Shown: positions 31,803-41,584 of the stretch, in pieces
Layout of the letters: each line of letters begins with the position of its first letter
Position numbering within the stretch: position 1 is the first letter of the stretch
Source: CAYOFF01 sp964403415
GTDB lineage: Bacteria; Patescibacteriota; Gracilibacteria; Absconditabacterales; Absconditicoccaceae
Direction: 5' to 3'
NCBI GenBank assembly: GCA_964403415.1
Contig: CAYOFF010000002.1
Location: 1-64,000 of the forward strand
DNA length: 64,000 nucleotides
Translations under genes and position numbers: made by a program
The notes under the pieces: model-generated
The model's database searches: none
What the model saw: only the letters and a program-made list of their open reading frames with translations
Told to the model about the DNA's origin: nothing

Positions 31803-33089
31803 ATGCACCTCAATCTCACGACTTCCAAACGTATTAGTCTTGTGTTTACGCTCTATTCGATAGGGATCGTGCTGTTTTTTGGGATAGCGATCAATGTGAT
31901 TTTTTTTAGACAATGGTATCTGGTGGAAGATACCAATCTCCTCCTTTCACGCAATATGCCTACGCCGATGGTTGGGTTTGGACGTGGACGTTTTGCGCAG
32001 CCGCTAGTCGACTCACTCCCCTACAACCAAGACACCGTCGACCTCCTTCAGGAGCATACGATATTTCTCAATATCGCGCATATCGATGGTCAGTACCTGA
32101 TGTATCGCACTAGCTGACAGACCATCAAGATCAGTCTTGTGACACGCCTTGTAGATGCACAGCGGCGCCTGATCAATGTTTTTTTGTGATTAGTTATTGT
32201 GTTTTCATTTTTGACATTCTGACTTTCGCGACTTATCGTCAGAAAAAATCTGCGCAACATCAATACGCTCGTCTCTTATGTCCAACACCTCGATCTCGAT
32301 TCGATTGAGAAGCCGGTACCTGTCTCTGGTCCGGCGGATGATGAAATACGCATGATTGGGGAAGCACTGCAGCGTTCGCTTACGACTATCAAACAGCAAA
32401 CTGATAGTCTGAGAGATTTTATCACGTATACGTCACACGAACTCAAGACGCCACTCATGTCACTCAACTCCACTATAGATCTCTGACTCAAAACATGAAC
32501 GCATGCGCAGACGCTCGAGGAAGCGAAAAGGACAATTTATCATATCAATAGTCTCTTTGACACCCTCCTCTCTATCACCAAGCGAGAACACGAAAAATTA
32601 CACAAAGAACCTGTCGATGTCGTACCGATCATCACCGATGTCATTGCTATGGTCAAGCACGTCTATGCAGACAAGTGACATACTATCACGACACATCTTC
32701 CAAAAACATACACGCTCACCTGTCATGCAGATGGCTTCCGCACCATTGTCTACAACCTTCTCCAAAACGCCTGCAAGTATACGCCCGCAAGAGGCAAGAT
32801 TGTTGTGACGCTAGCTGCTGATGAGCATTCCCTCAGCGTTGCTGATACCTGACCGTGAATTCGCGATGCCGATAAACCCAATATTCGAAAAAAATTCCGA
32901 AAGAATCATACACGTGGAATTATATGAGCTACGTGAGCGACTGGGAGTGACGATAAGTGATTTGGGCTATGACTCTATCTCGTCTCGCTTCTTGTGCAGA
33001 AACAGTGATGGCATATAGAGGTGATGGATGTGATAGATGGGATCAAAAGTAGAACAAAAAAGTGAGCGCTCTTTACTGTAACATTTTAG
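31803..33089 (+). CDS. Sensor histidine kinase
   Basis: 428 aa. N-terminal helix (LVFTLYSIGIVLFFGIAINVIF), a short extracytoplasmic domain of about 95 residues, a second helix (INVFLGLVIVFSFLTFGLS), then the HisKA motif YTSHELKTPLMS with the phosphorylated His, the N box (IVYNLLQNACKYTP), the G1 box VADTGPGI and the G2 box KGFGLGLYLV. Most Gly in the G boxes are TGA. Pairs with the OmpR-type regulator 50 bp downstream; kinase before regulator is the less common order. Confidence 0.92.
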
Positions 33090-33136
33090 GACGGTAACAT
33101 TTTAGACTGTACCATTTTAGGACTATACAATTTTAG
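33077..33136 (+). repeat. Four imperfect direct repeats between kinase and regulator genes
   Basis: The core (A/C)A(T/A)TTTTAG recurs four times at a spacing of about 15-17 bp (units near 33080, 33097, 33112 and 33129), starting at the kinase stop codon and ending just before the regulator ATG. May be binding sites for the regulator (OmpR-type proteins bind direct repeats) or a slipped duplication. Confidence 0.6.
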
Positions 33137-33139
33137 GCT

Positions 33140-33796
33140 ATGCATATTCTCCTTGTCGAAGACACACACGCGATAGGAAAAAATGTACGCGAGTATTTGG
33201 AGCTCTGCGGGCATGCCGTGATGTGGTGTGAAGATCTTGCGACCGCAGAGCATGCGCTGGCAAACCATCGCTATGAGTGCGCCGTCCTTGATTGGATGTT
33301 GCCGGACGGTGACGGCGCACAGCTGTGCCAGCACATCAAAATGACCAAGCCTATGCCTGTCATTATGATGACTGCCAAGAGTCAGATTGATGATAAAGTA
33401 CAGGCATACAACTCTGGTGCTGACGATTATATCACCAAGCCGTTTGATCTCAAAGAACTCGAACTTCGCATCAATGCGATCACCAAAAGAGCCGAACTTG
33501 ATGACACAGCACCGCTCCACATCAAGGATCTCGTTATCGATCTCGAGCAACACACCGTCTACAGAAACAGCGAGAAGGTTTCACTTTCGCATACTGAGTT
33601 TCTTATTTTGCAGCTACTCATAGATCACAAATGACAGGTTGTCTCTAGGACAGATATCCTTGATGAAGTACGATGAGAAGAGAGCATGCGAGGCAATGAC
33701 AACAAACTCGACGTCTACATGTACTCACTCAGAAAAAAACTCGGCAAAGATACTATTACAACCGTCAAAGGCGTCGGCTATCAGATAGCGCTGTAA
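33140..33796 (+). CDS. OmpR/PhoB-family response regulator
   Basis: 218 aa. Receiver: HILLVEDTH acidic pair, phosphoacceptor Asp in AVLDWMLPDGDG, MMTAKS, and the Lys in DYITKPFD. C-terminal winged helix: VYRNSEKVSLSHTEFLILQLL and KLDVYMYSLRKKLG ... TVKGVGYQI. Only two of about eleven Gly are TGA, a much lower share than in the kinase. Confidence 0.95.
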
Positions 33797-33888
33797 TTCG
33801 CTTTGCTAATTCACCGTGGAAATCTCGTGGAAGATATGTATATTTTTGCTACTTTTGTAGTATTTTTTTGTATTATACTCGTATCGTC

Positions 33889-34866
33889 ATGAGAACATTT
33901 ACACATACAGCTAAGATTTTTGTTGCTGGGCACAATGGACTTGTGGGCTCTGCTATTCTTAGAGAGTTGCAGGCACAAGGATATACTAATCTGATCACGA
34001 GAAGCTCGTCAGAGCTTGACCTCAGAGATCAGGTAGCTACTGACGCATTTTTTGCTGCGGAGAAGCCTGAGTATGTTTTTCTCGCAGCAGCGAAAGTCTG
34101 AGGTATCGTTGCCAACAACACCTACCCTGCAGATTTTATTACACGGAATTTGCAGATTCAGACCAATGTGATTCATAGTGCATGGAAACACGGTGTGGCC
34201 AAACTGCTTTTCTTGGGATCTAGCTGTATCTACCCGAAACTCTGCCCGCAGCCAATCAAAGAAGAATATATTATGACGTGACCACTCGAACCGACCAATG
34301 ATGCCTACTCTATCGCAAAGATAGCAGGTATCAAAATGTGCCAAAGTTTCAACCGTCAGTATAAGACAAACTTTATCGCATGCATGCCTACCAATCTCTA
34401 TGGGCCCAAAGATAATTTTGATCTCAACGGTTCGCATGTCATGCCGGCGATGATCAGAAAGTTTCATGAAGCGAAGATCGCCGGCAATACGCCTGTTACC
34501 TTGCGAGGAGATGGATCTCCATATAGAGAGTTTTTGTATGTCGAAGATATGGCACGTGCGTGTATTTTTTTGATGAAGAAATTTGATCCTACTCCTGACC
34601 AAAACGAACGCTGAGATATTTTTGTAAATATAGGTACAGGCAAAGACAGCACGATTTATGATCTCGCGCTCCTCGTCCAACGTATCGTCGGACATACTGG
34701 AGAGATCATCCGAGACACCACCAAGCCAAACTGAACACCCAAAAAGATGCTTGATACCTCACGTATCGAAGCACTCTGACGAAGACCTGAAGTCTCTCTC
34801 GAAGATGGTATCACACGTAGTTATCAGTGGTTCTTGGAGTATCGAAACGATCACAAGGTCTCTTAG
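33889..34866 (+). CDS. fcl: GDP-L-fucose synthase
   Basis: 325 aa. Extended SDR: GHNGLVGSAI nucleotide-binding loop, FLAAAKVGGI, SSCIYPKLCPQPIKEEY, and the catalytic YSIAK. Converts GDP-4-keto-6-deoxymannose to GDP-L-fucose with NADPH, giving a sugar donor for surface glycans; glycosyltransferases occur at 11.9 and 48 kb. The GMD partner is not in the window. TGA-coded Gly at KVG and elsewhere. Start at the ATG at 33889. Confidence 0.92.
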
Positions 34867-34877
34867 ATCGCATGGAA

Positions 34878-36029
34878 TTATTTTTTGATTATTTTGTGAT
34901 AGGCGCCTACTGCTTGTGAAATATGGGTGTATCCGTCGCGCTTGAGGAGCTCCACTAGTCATCTGTTGATCTCTCCTATAAGTTGTGGTCACTGGTAGAT
35001 CATACCCGTGATAAGCTGCACGAGTGTCGCTCCGTGTTTAATTTTTTCGTATGCGTCTGCTGCGGAAAAAATACCACCCACACCTACTATCACGAGCTGC
35101 TCTCCATAGTGCTGGTAGGCGTTGTGAATAAGCAGATTGCTTTTTTCAAATACTGGCTTGCCACTTATCCCTCCTGGCATATCTACGATATCGTTTTTTT
35201 CTATGATGGTTTCTCTTTTTTTGGTGAGATTACTAATGATGACTCACGTGATCTGGTAGTCTACACATACCGCGAGCAGCGCATCTATGTCAGCTCGACT
35301 TTTATCTACCGGGAGTTTGATGAAAATCGGAGCCAGCGTATGCACCGCAGATGTTTTCTTGTCGTCTCATGTCTCACGCTCTCTAATCTCATTGACCGCA
35401 TCGAGGAGCTTGCGTAAAAGTGCGGGAGATGCAAAATCTTCTCCACCAAACGCGTTGGGACACGAAATATTCAATACGTACGCACTCCCAAGCTGCTCTG
35501 CGGATAGCCATAGTAGCGACTTGCAGTAATCACTAATGCCTTCATCTACATCACAGGTCTGTACGCAGTTGGTCTTGGCGATTGAGACGAAGATAGGCTC
35601 TGCGAGATGCCTATAGGCTTGGAGTCTCTGGACGGCGTATTCGATTCATTTATTTTTGAGGCCGTAGTTGACGACGAGCCCTTGTGATTTTTTGAGTCTA
35701 TGGAGTCTAGGTCCTGGGTTTCACTCATATGGCAAATACGTAATCGAGCCAACTTCCACAAACCCAAATCCGACATCTCCCATGATATCAGGCAACAGAA
35801 TATCCTTATCAAATCCTGCTGCGAGTCAGACGGGATTGGGAAAAGACAGTCAAGCGACCTGCTGTTGGAGGATTGGATGCTCGTAGTGAAAGAGACGACG
35901 CGTCAGTGCTTTGGATCGCTGATGGGCTCAGAGATAGTTTCCTACTCTACCAAAGAGTGTATGCATTGTTTCGGGACGCCGGAGAAATAGGATCGGCTTG
36001 AGCAGCTGTCTATATAGGATTCCGATCAT
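34878..36029 (-). CDS. pyrD: Dihydroorotate dehydrogenase (class 2)
   Basis: 383 aa. Class 2 features: N-terminal hydrophobic/basic extension (MIGILYRQLLKPILFLR), FPNPVGLAAGFDKD, GFVEVGSITYLPYEGNPGPRL, NISCPN (catalytic Ser region), IFIKLPVD, PGGISGKP, VGVGGIFSAADA and LVQLITGMIYQGP. Oxidises dihydroorotate to orotate with FMN and quinone at the membrane in pyrimidine synthesis. Conserved Gly in AAGFD, NPGP and IYQGP are TGA. Convergent with the fcl gene, 11 bp apart. Confidence 0.95.
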
Positions 36030-36203
36030 GCGTGTATATCTCATGTGTGCTGGTGTATCCCGTATCAAAACCCGCTTTACTTCGCTCTTATACCCTTTTT
36101 TTAGCAAATTTCGAGACCACCTTCAAAAATCTCAAAAATATATTGCTAATTATGTCAATACCTGTATAGTGTGGGCTCACCGTAAACAAAACTGACCGTC
36201 CAT

Positions 36204-36659
36204 ATGAAAAGGGAGAAAATAGAGACCATCTTCTTTATGACGACGTATTATCTGGTGCTGTCCATTCTTACCGACTTGGTAATGAATGACGTCCCGTTGA
36301 AAACTTTCTTGCAAATGAAACTTCTTTCTTTGGTGTACAATTTTCTCACCAATTACGTTTTTGTAGACAAGTTTCAGACGCCGAATAAAGCGGAACGTGT
36401 ACGACAGTACACTTTTTATACCGTCATCTTTCATGGTCCTTTAGTTGGGACAATATGGCTCATAGCCATAGATGCGAACTGGATAACTGTAGGAATCTTT
36501 TTTGTGACCAACCTTGCCACTGCTTTTTTGCTTGGTATTTGGATGAATACACTTATCACCTCATCCAAAAGAGAGTTCCACAAATTCATTTCCGGGAAAC
36601 GTATAATCATGAAAAGAAAGAAAAAGAGCGATGAAACATCGCTGCCGCCGGACGAATGA
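36204..36659 (+). CDS. Small multi-pass membrane protein in a standard-code unit (weakly AlaE-like)
   Basis: 151 aa, four hydrophobic segments (FFMTTYYLVLSILTDLV, LLSLVYNFLTNYVFV, YTVIFHGPLVGTIWLIAI, ITVGIFFVTNLATAFLLGI) and a basic tail. Size, helix count and the FHGPL / NLATAFLLGIWM layout recall the L-alanine exporter AlaE family, but this is weak. All Gly are GGN. The frame ends with TGA inside the loop of a Rho-independent terminator; reading TGA as Gly would run through that terminator. A promoter-like TTGCTA-16-TATAGT lies at about 36142-36169. Confidence 0.6.
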   Translation: MKREKIETIFFMTTYYLVLSILTDLVMNDVPLKTFLQMKLLSLVYNFLTNYVFVDKFQTPNKAERVRQYTFYTVIFHGPLVGTIWLIAIDANWITVGIFFVTNLATAFLLGIWMNTLITSSKREFHKFISGKRIIMKRKKKSDETSLPPDE

Positions 36660-36681
36660 GTCCGGCATTTTTTTTGCGCAA
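36648..36681 (+). terminator. Terminator containing the TGA stop of the upstream gene
   Basis: GCCGGAC / GTCCGGC stem with loop GAATGA (the TGA is the end of gene 36204-36659), followed by eight T. A textbook intrinsic terminator overlapping the stop codon. Confidence 0.85.
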
Positions 36682-36690
36682 ATTTACTTT

Positions 36691-36903
36691 TTATCTTTTT
36701 GGCATATTTGAAATTCTTGCCATGAAATAGATTTCGCAGAGGATAATGAATCACACATACCATCCTCGCTCAAGTGAGAGTAAGACGGGGAAGAGTTTTG
36801 CTAAGAGGAGACCGACCACAACGAGATCTATTTTTGCGACGCCCATGTCGTACCGCGTCATGTGATGAATGACTCTGTTTGCAAACTTGATGAGATTAAA
36901 CAT
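36691..36903 (-). CDS. Small membrane protein of unknown function
   Basis: 70 aa with one TGA-coded Gly (WYVGFII). Basic start (MFNLIKFANRVIHHMTRYD) and one or two hydrophobic segments (IDLVVVGLLLAKLFPVLL, FIILCEIYFMA). Reads as a native code-25 gene and ends only about 10 bp from the terminator of the standard-code gene to its left. Confidence 0.55.
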
Positions 36904-37041
36904 GGTATGTGGAGATGACAAACTAAAACTGTTCACACGATCATATGATGTATGAACTTTTTTGTCTGCCTGTCCTATATGCGAGTGTGGCGAGATTGCA
37001 AGTGGATATATATATGTTTCCTATAGGGTATGATATGTATC

Positions 37042-38802
37042 CTATCTTCCGTAGTAGGTGTGTGCGAATGCTTCTTTGAGACGTTTTATGTCTTTGAATG
37101 TAAATTGATATTCTACTGGCCCCAAATGGTATAGTTCTTTACTCCTACGCTCCTCTATCACTGTCTTTTTATTTCACTCCACAAGGACAAAATATATACG
37201 AGCCTCCTTAGTTTTCTCATCTACTTTTTTGTATAGTGCAAAACTACAGTCATACTGCCTCCCATTACGATCAGTTACTACACCTATTCCTCATGACTGA
37301 AATCTTCCGTATGTTCCTTCAAATATCGGATTAGACTCTGTCAGCGGCGTGAAGTAATTTTTCTCTTTTTGGATAGCTATAATATACGACTGTATTGTGT
37401 CTAGTTCGGCCACAAATTTCATCTTTCTTGCGTTTTCTTCTGCTTCACGAGCACGGGCTTTCTCTATCTCGATCTTGAGTGCAGCTTCTTCTTTTTCTTT
37501 CTTAATTTGCTCCTCCTCCATTCTTATATAATCTTTTTCTGATTTTCAGAGACCTATAGTTTCCCGATTCTTTACAAGTAGAGTTATAAAGATCATAACA
37601 ACAAATCATAATCATCATATATTCAATCGGCTTCTGATGTTCTCTTTTGCCATTGCCTTTCTACGTTCTTCTGCATCTCGCGCATCTTCCATGCCTTTTG
37701 CAAATTCTTCTGCGGCCTCATCTCTCTCTCTTCTTTCCTTTCTGTCCTGATCGTCTTCAGCATGTGGATTATTTTTTCGCCATTCATAGACTCTCCTTAT
37801 CTTCTCTGCAAACTCTGCTCACTCAGCCTGATTATTCATATATTCTTGCCAAAACTCCCCGAACTCGTCTTCCATCTTCTTATTAAACTTAGCTTCACTT
37901 TGGTGATGATATCTTCTCCTTTCTTCTCTTTTGCGCTGACGTTCTTGTGAAAAATGCTCTCTACTTCTTCTCCAGTTCTCAAAAAATGTCGAGCCTCTCT
38001 TCTGTGCCTCTTCCTCTGATACAGATCACCATCCTCCTTTGAAGTAATCCCATTCGAACAGGATATCCTCTGCCCTGTCTGCTGCTTCTCTTGCTGCTTG
38101 CTCTGCTCTCATTTTTTCTGCCCCCTCTCTTGCTTTATCTGCTTGTTCCTTTGCTCTTCTCGCTTCTTCTTGTGCTCTATTGAATTCGCGTACAATTCTT
38201 TCTTCTTCTCTTCTCTTTCGTTCTGCTTCAGATTCCTTGCTGCGTCCATTGGTATTTCCATTACTCTGTCCGTTTCAGTTTCCATTGAAGCCGCTACCTC
38301 ATGTATATCCTGATGATCCATTTGTTCCGTTTCTTCTCTCTCAGCCACCATTGTTTCTTGTACTATTGTATCCATTACCGTTGTTTTGGTATCATCCATT
38401 TCTCTGCCTTGCGTATTCCTCCTTGTTTCTCCTAATCTCTGCCTGAGCAGCTTCATATTTTCTCCTATCTTCCTCGGATCGATTCTCTTGTTTTTTTTGC
38501 TGTTTTTGAGCATCTTTCTCTCTCAACACATCAGCTAGATCTTGTTGCCACTTTGAAGCTCATGGCATAGTATATACTTTCCCTGTTCCATTTAATGCGT
38601 CTACTAGCCTATCTCCTGTTTCTTTGACTGTCTCAAAAACACTCCTTCTCTGCTTTATTTCCGCTTCACTTGCTCAGGCTCACTGCAGTGTATCTGGATG
38701 ATTCTCCCAGCTTTTTTGTCTTATTTTTGCTTTGACAGAAGCTGCGTCGATTACCTCGCCGGGCTTGAATCATAAAATCTGTCACACCTGAAATAAATCC
38801 AT
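37042..38802 (-). CDS. J-domain-like, coiled-coil membrane protein
   Basis: 586 aa in one frame with TGA as Gly. Residues 1-70 look like a J-domain: GFKPGEVIDAASVKAKIRQ, the HPD tripeptide in WENHPDTLQ, then VFETVKETGDRLVDAL. Next come a charged coiled coil (KDAQKQQKKQENRSEEDRRK), an Asn/Gly-rich low-complexity stretch (residues about 140-195), another long Glu/Arg/Lys coiled coil with WRRS and WRKNNP segments, a single membrane helix (GFVVMIFITLLV) at about residue 390, a further coiled coil and a C-terminal domain ending AFAHTYYGR. Possibly a membrane-tethered DnaK co-chaperone. No full-length family recognised. Confidence 0.65.
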
Positions 38803-38837
38803 AGATTCTCAGCAAAAAGAGCAAAAACGTCTCTTCT

Positions 38838-38865
38838 CTTATACATTATTCCTACTTTATGTCAA
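38838..38865 (-). promoter_or_regulatory. Sigma-70-type promoter for the J-domain-like gene
   Basis: On the minus strand TTGACA (38865-38860), 16-bp spacer, TATAAG (38843-38838), about 35 bp before the ATG at 38802. Confidence 0.65.
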
Positions 38866-38913
38866 TACCTCTATGCTCTGTTTATAGCCTTTTTGAGAAA
38901 AAGAACAACAAAA

Positions 38914-38946
38914 AAAGGTCCGGCAGCATGCTGCCGAACCTTTGAC
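38914..38946 (-). terminator. Terminator of the standard-code operon 38967-42676
   Basis: On the minus strand a perfect-looking stem GGTTCGGCAGC / GCTGCCGGACC followed by seven T, starting about 20 bp after the TGA of the lipoprotein gene. Confidence 0.85.
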
Positions 38947-38966
38947 AAAAAAGAAACGTTTTTCCC

Positions 38967-39548
38967 TCATTCCAATAATTTTACTTCTTCGGGACGGGCA
39001 CGTTGCCATGCCTCTTCCAGGAGTTTGAATTTCCTTGAGCCCTTTTCATTGTACACCCGCCACCGGTAATATTCAGCGAGTTCCTCTTTTGCTTTGTCCT
39101 TTAGTGTCTTATCAAATCGGAACCTTCCCCAGTAATTAAGGTGATTCAGAGGTTCCGTGTAGGATCTGCTTGTAAACATTTTGCATTTATTAGGATCCTG
39201 CAGATTTCTGGTTATATCGCGATACCCCCTTACTCTTTTCTCAAGAATCGTTACCAACCAGGTTATTTTTTCTTCCTCTCCAACCGTAAAACCAGATTCG
39301 GTCATTTGGTTTTTATCTATCGTGGATGTAGTGACGGTCCCGTCTCCGCCGGTATCGGCGATAACCGTATTGGGCTGCGGCTGCGTAGTGGTTGCTGCGC
39401 TGTGTTGCGTCGGAGGTGTTGCCGGCAGCGTAGGATCGCTACCGAACACGTCCTCTTCCGTGGGGGTTTTATCCCCCCCACAGGAGATGAGCAGCCAGCT
39501 CAGCAACAGAATGCTGGCTGCTATTTGAATTGATTTTGTCTTTTTCAT
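38967..39548 (-). CDS. Putative lipoprotein in a standard-code operon
   Basis: 193 aa. Lipoprotein signal: MKKTKSIQIAASILLLSWLL followed by the lipobox ISC and GGD. A Thr/Pro-rich linker (residues 30-75) leads to a soluble C-terminal domain (KITWLVTILEKRVRGYRDI, DPNKCKMFTSRSY, WRVYNEKGS). No family recognised. About eleven Gly, none TGA; ends in TGA, with a terminator just beyond. Only 3 bp from the next gene upstream, so co-transcribed with 39552-41474. Confidence 0.7.
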   Translation of the reverse strand: MKKTKSIQIAASILLLSWLLISCGGDKTPTEEDVFGSDPTLPATPPTQHSAATTTQPQPNTVIADTGGDGTVTTSTIDKNQMTESGFTVGEEEKITWLVTILEKRVRGYRDITRNLQDPNKCKMFTSRSYTEPLNHLNYWGRFRFDKTLKDKAKEELAEYYRWRVYNEKGSRKFKLLEEAWQRARPEEVKLLE

Positions 39549-39551
39549 TGT

Positions 39552-41474
39552 TTATTCTTTTTGTTGCGTTTGTGTTGGACATTTTTCTGCTTTTCTCTTT
39601 TTTACTTCATCGTTGAGCTGCTCCTTGGTCGCGCCAAGTTTCGCAGCTGCCGCCATGGCTGCTTCTTTCGCACCGGGCGGCGCCGGTTGTCCGGCACAAA
39701 GACTTTCAACAATCAGATCCAGATTCGTGTTTAAAATCTTTTTCTGTCTTTTGAACTCCTTTTCGGACAGTTGCGGTGCTGCTTGTACTTGTTCTGTCTG
39801 TACTTCCGTACCGCTCTCTTCAGACGACTTACTTCCACCACGAAGGAAGAAGAACCATATCAAGAGCAGCGCAAGTAATCCTACAATACCTATGATCACG
39901 TAGTTCGTCTGGCGCGGGTATTGCGCACGAAGTGTTGCGAACACTCCGGGCGGCTGCGCGACATTTACACCCGGCACCTGAATTTCCCCGTAGTGCGGTT
40001 TGTACGCGGCCGTGAGTTGTGCAATCCAGGTCGTTACCATTGCAATCATTTGCGTCAACTGGTTGTAGTTGTTCCAGGCCGGATCCTTCCGATTCGTGAT
40101 GTTTGCCGGGATCATCTTGAGCTCCACATCTGCTTGAGCCGCGAGTGCTTTACGATACTGGCCCAAGTTGTTGACTGCGGCTCCGTAGCCGCCTGCTCTC
40201 ATATGAAACCCGTCGGAGTAAGCGCCCATCACTTGGCCCATGAATGATGCCCAACTATTGTAGGTCGTCGGGTCAAGTGTCGTTCCAGGGACCGTCGGCA
40301 GTTTATGTCCAGCGATGTTACTGCTCACCAAACTCCGCAATGAGTCGATTTCCTTGTTGTCGGTAGCATGGAAGGAATCACTATGTACAGGTACTGTCAA
40401 CAGGAACGCCTGCATGCGGTTCAGCATGTCATATATTTTGCTGACATCCAACATATAGAAACACAGCGGGTCGTATTGTCTGAAAAGTACTATGAGCCGA
40501 CGCAGTGCATCTTTGTCCAACATAAACTCGGGTAGTCCGTATTTTTTACTCTCGTGCTGAGGCGTGTGCTGCTGCTCTGTTGGTCCGGATGATGTTGCTG
40601 TTGTACTTGCATCTCCACCTCCTCCGCCCGCTGCCGCTTTTGGCTGCCCGGCTGATGCCGGCGCGGATTGTCCGGATTTTTTGCGACGGAGAAGAAGAAG
40701 TATTACAATCACCAGTAATATCAGAAATCCTATTCCCAAGTAAAGAATTGGTATTCCTGCTATTTCGCTACTACCCGGAGCTGCAGCTGTATTTCCGTTA
40801 TGGCCATAAGTGACAGGTGCAGTTACCGCCCCAGTTAATGCCGCATCCTTCCAAACTGTCTTTGCTATGAACTCTATGATCTGAGCCTTTGGTAGAGGCT
40901 CGACTGTCTTGTTGAATAGGAAGGTTGTTGTTACCAGGGTTGTAAAAAACACCGACCCCAAGTAGAAAATAAATTTCTTGATTTTTCCCCATTTATTATC
41001 AAATGTCCACCATGTCCACAAAATCGACCATATCCAGATGGAGTTCCATATAGAAAATACGAACGCCGATGACCAGGTGTTCGAAACTTCCGGCTTTGAT
41101 CTCCATACATCATCAAAGATAAAGTTACCCATTGCCGGGAATGTGTAGTATGCCCATTTGAAGCCGTACAGTAGTGCATCGAAAACATGATCCACTACCT
41201 CTATCTTCATTGGCGTCTTATTGATTAGTTCTTGCCATATCGCTGTCCCAAAGCCTATAAATAAAAGGCCGAGAGGCATCCCGAATATTAGCCATATCAC
41301 CACATGTAACCATGATATGGCCCTTTTTTGGGCCTTCACAACCGTTTCTGACTTGTCGAACTTATCAACGATATTTCTTCCCCAATCTGTCATCCTGTAT
41401 ATCATCAGGCCGAATATTAGACAGATAACAAGGAAGGAGATGATCATCCAAAGAATGTTTGGCGATGCTTCCAT
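39552..41474 (-). CDS. Large membrane protein of unknown function in a standard-code operon
   Basis: 640 aa. Several hydrophobic segments in the first 215 residues (MIISFLVICLIFGLMIY, VVIWLIFGMPLGLLFIGFG, SIWIWSILWTWW, IFYLGSVFFTTLVTTTF), then a helix PILYLGIGFLILLVIVILLLL followed by basic RRKK, a Gly/Ala/Ser linker, a soluble domain of about 230 residues, another helix (VIIGIVGLLALLLIWFFFL) and a Lys/Glu-rich tail. About 46 Gly, every one GGN. GC-richer than the neighbourhood. No family recognised; layout suggests an envelope complex together with its two neighbours. Confidence 0.7.
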   Translation of the reverse strand: MEASPNILWMIISFLVICLIFGLMIYRMTDWGRNIVDKFDKSETVVKAQKRAISWLHVVIWLIFGMPLGLLFIGFGTAIWQELINKTPMKIEVVDHVFDALLYGFKWAYYTFPAMGNFIFDDVWRSKPEVSNTWSSAFVFSIWNSIWIWSILWTWWTFDNKWGKIKKFIFYLGSVFFTTLVTTTFLFNKTVEPLPKAQIIEFIAKTVWKDAALTGAVTAPVTYGHNGNTAAAPGSSEIAGIPILYLGIGFLILLVIVILLLLRRKKSGQSAPASAGQPKAAAGGGGGDASTTATSSGPTEQQHTPQHESKKYGLPEFMLDKDALRRLIVLFRQYDPLCFYMLDVSKIYDMLNRMQAFLLTVPVHSDSFHATDNKEIDSLRSLVSSNIAGHKLPTVPGTTLDPTTYNSWASFMGQVMGAYSDGFHMRAGGYGAAVNNLGQYRKALAAQADVELKMIPANITNRKDPAWNNYNQLTQMIAMVTTWIAQLTAAYKPHYGEIQVPGVNVAQPPGVFATLRAQYPRQTNYVIIGIVGLLALLLIWFFFLRGGSKSSEESGTEVQTEQVQAAPQLSEKEFKRQKKILNTNLDLIVESLCAGQPAPPGAKEAAMAAAAKLGATKEQLNDEVKKRKAEKCPTQTQQKE

Positions 41475-41584
41475 TGTTTTATTTTTTTAAATGATTTAAT
41501 TTTTGTTTCGTTCGTGAACCCCTACGCCGGCTTGGGAAAGTGTGCCGTGCCAACGCAGGGATTCGAGTTGTCGAGTGCATTACA

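Noticed and set aside
38109..38513. Separate charged protein on the minus strand in another frame
   Set aside because: Low-complexity DNA keeps several frames open; the frame joining the HPD N-terminus to the membrane helix and C-terminal domain is continuous from 38802 to 37042.
41495..41584. tRNA suggested by GGATTCGAGTT
   Set aside because: No acceptor, D or anticodon stems can be formed around it.
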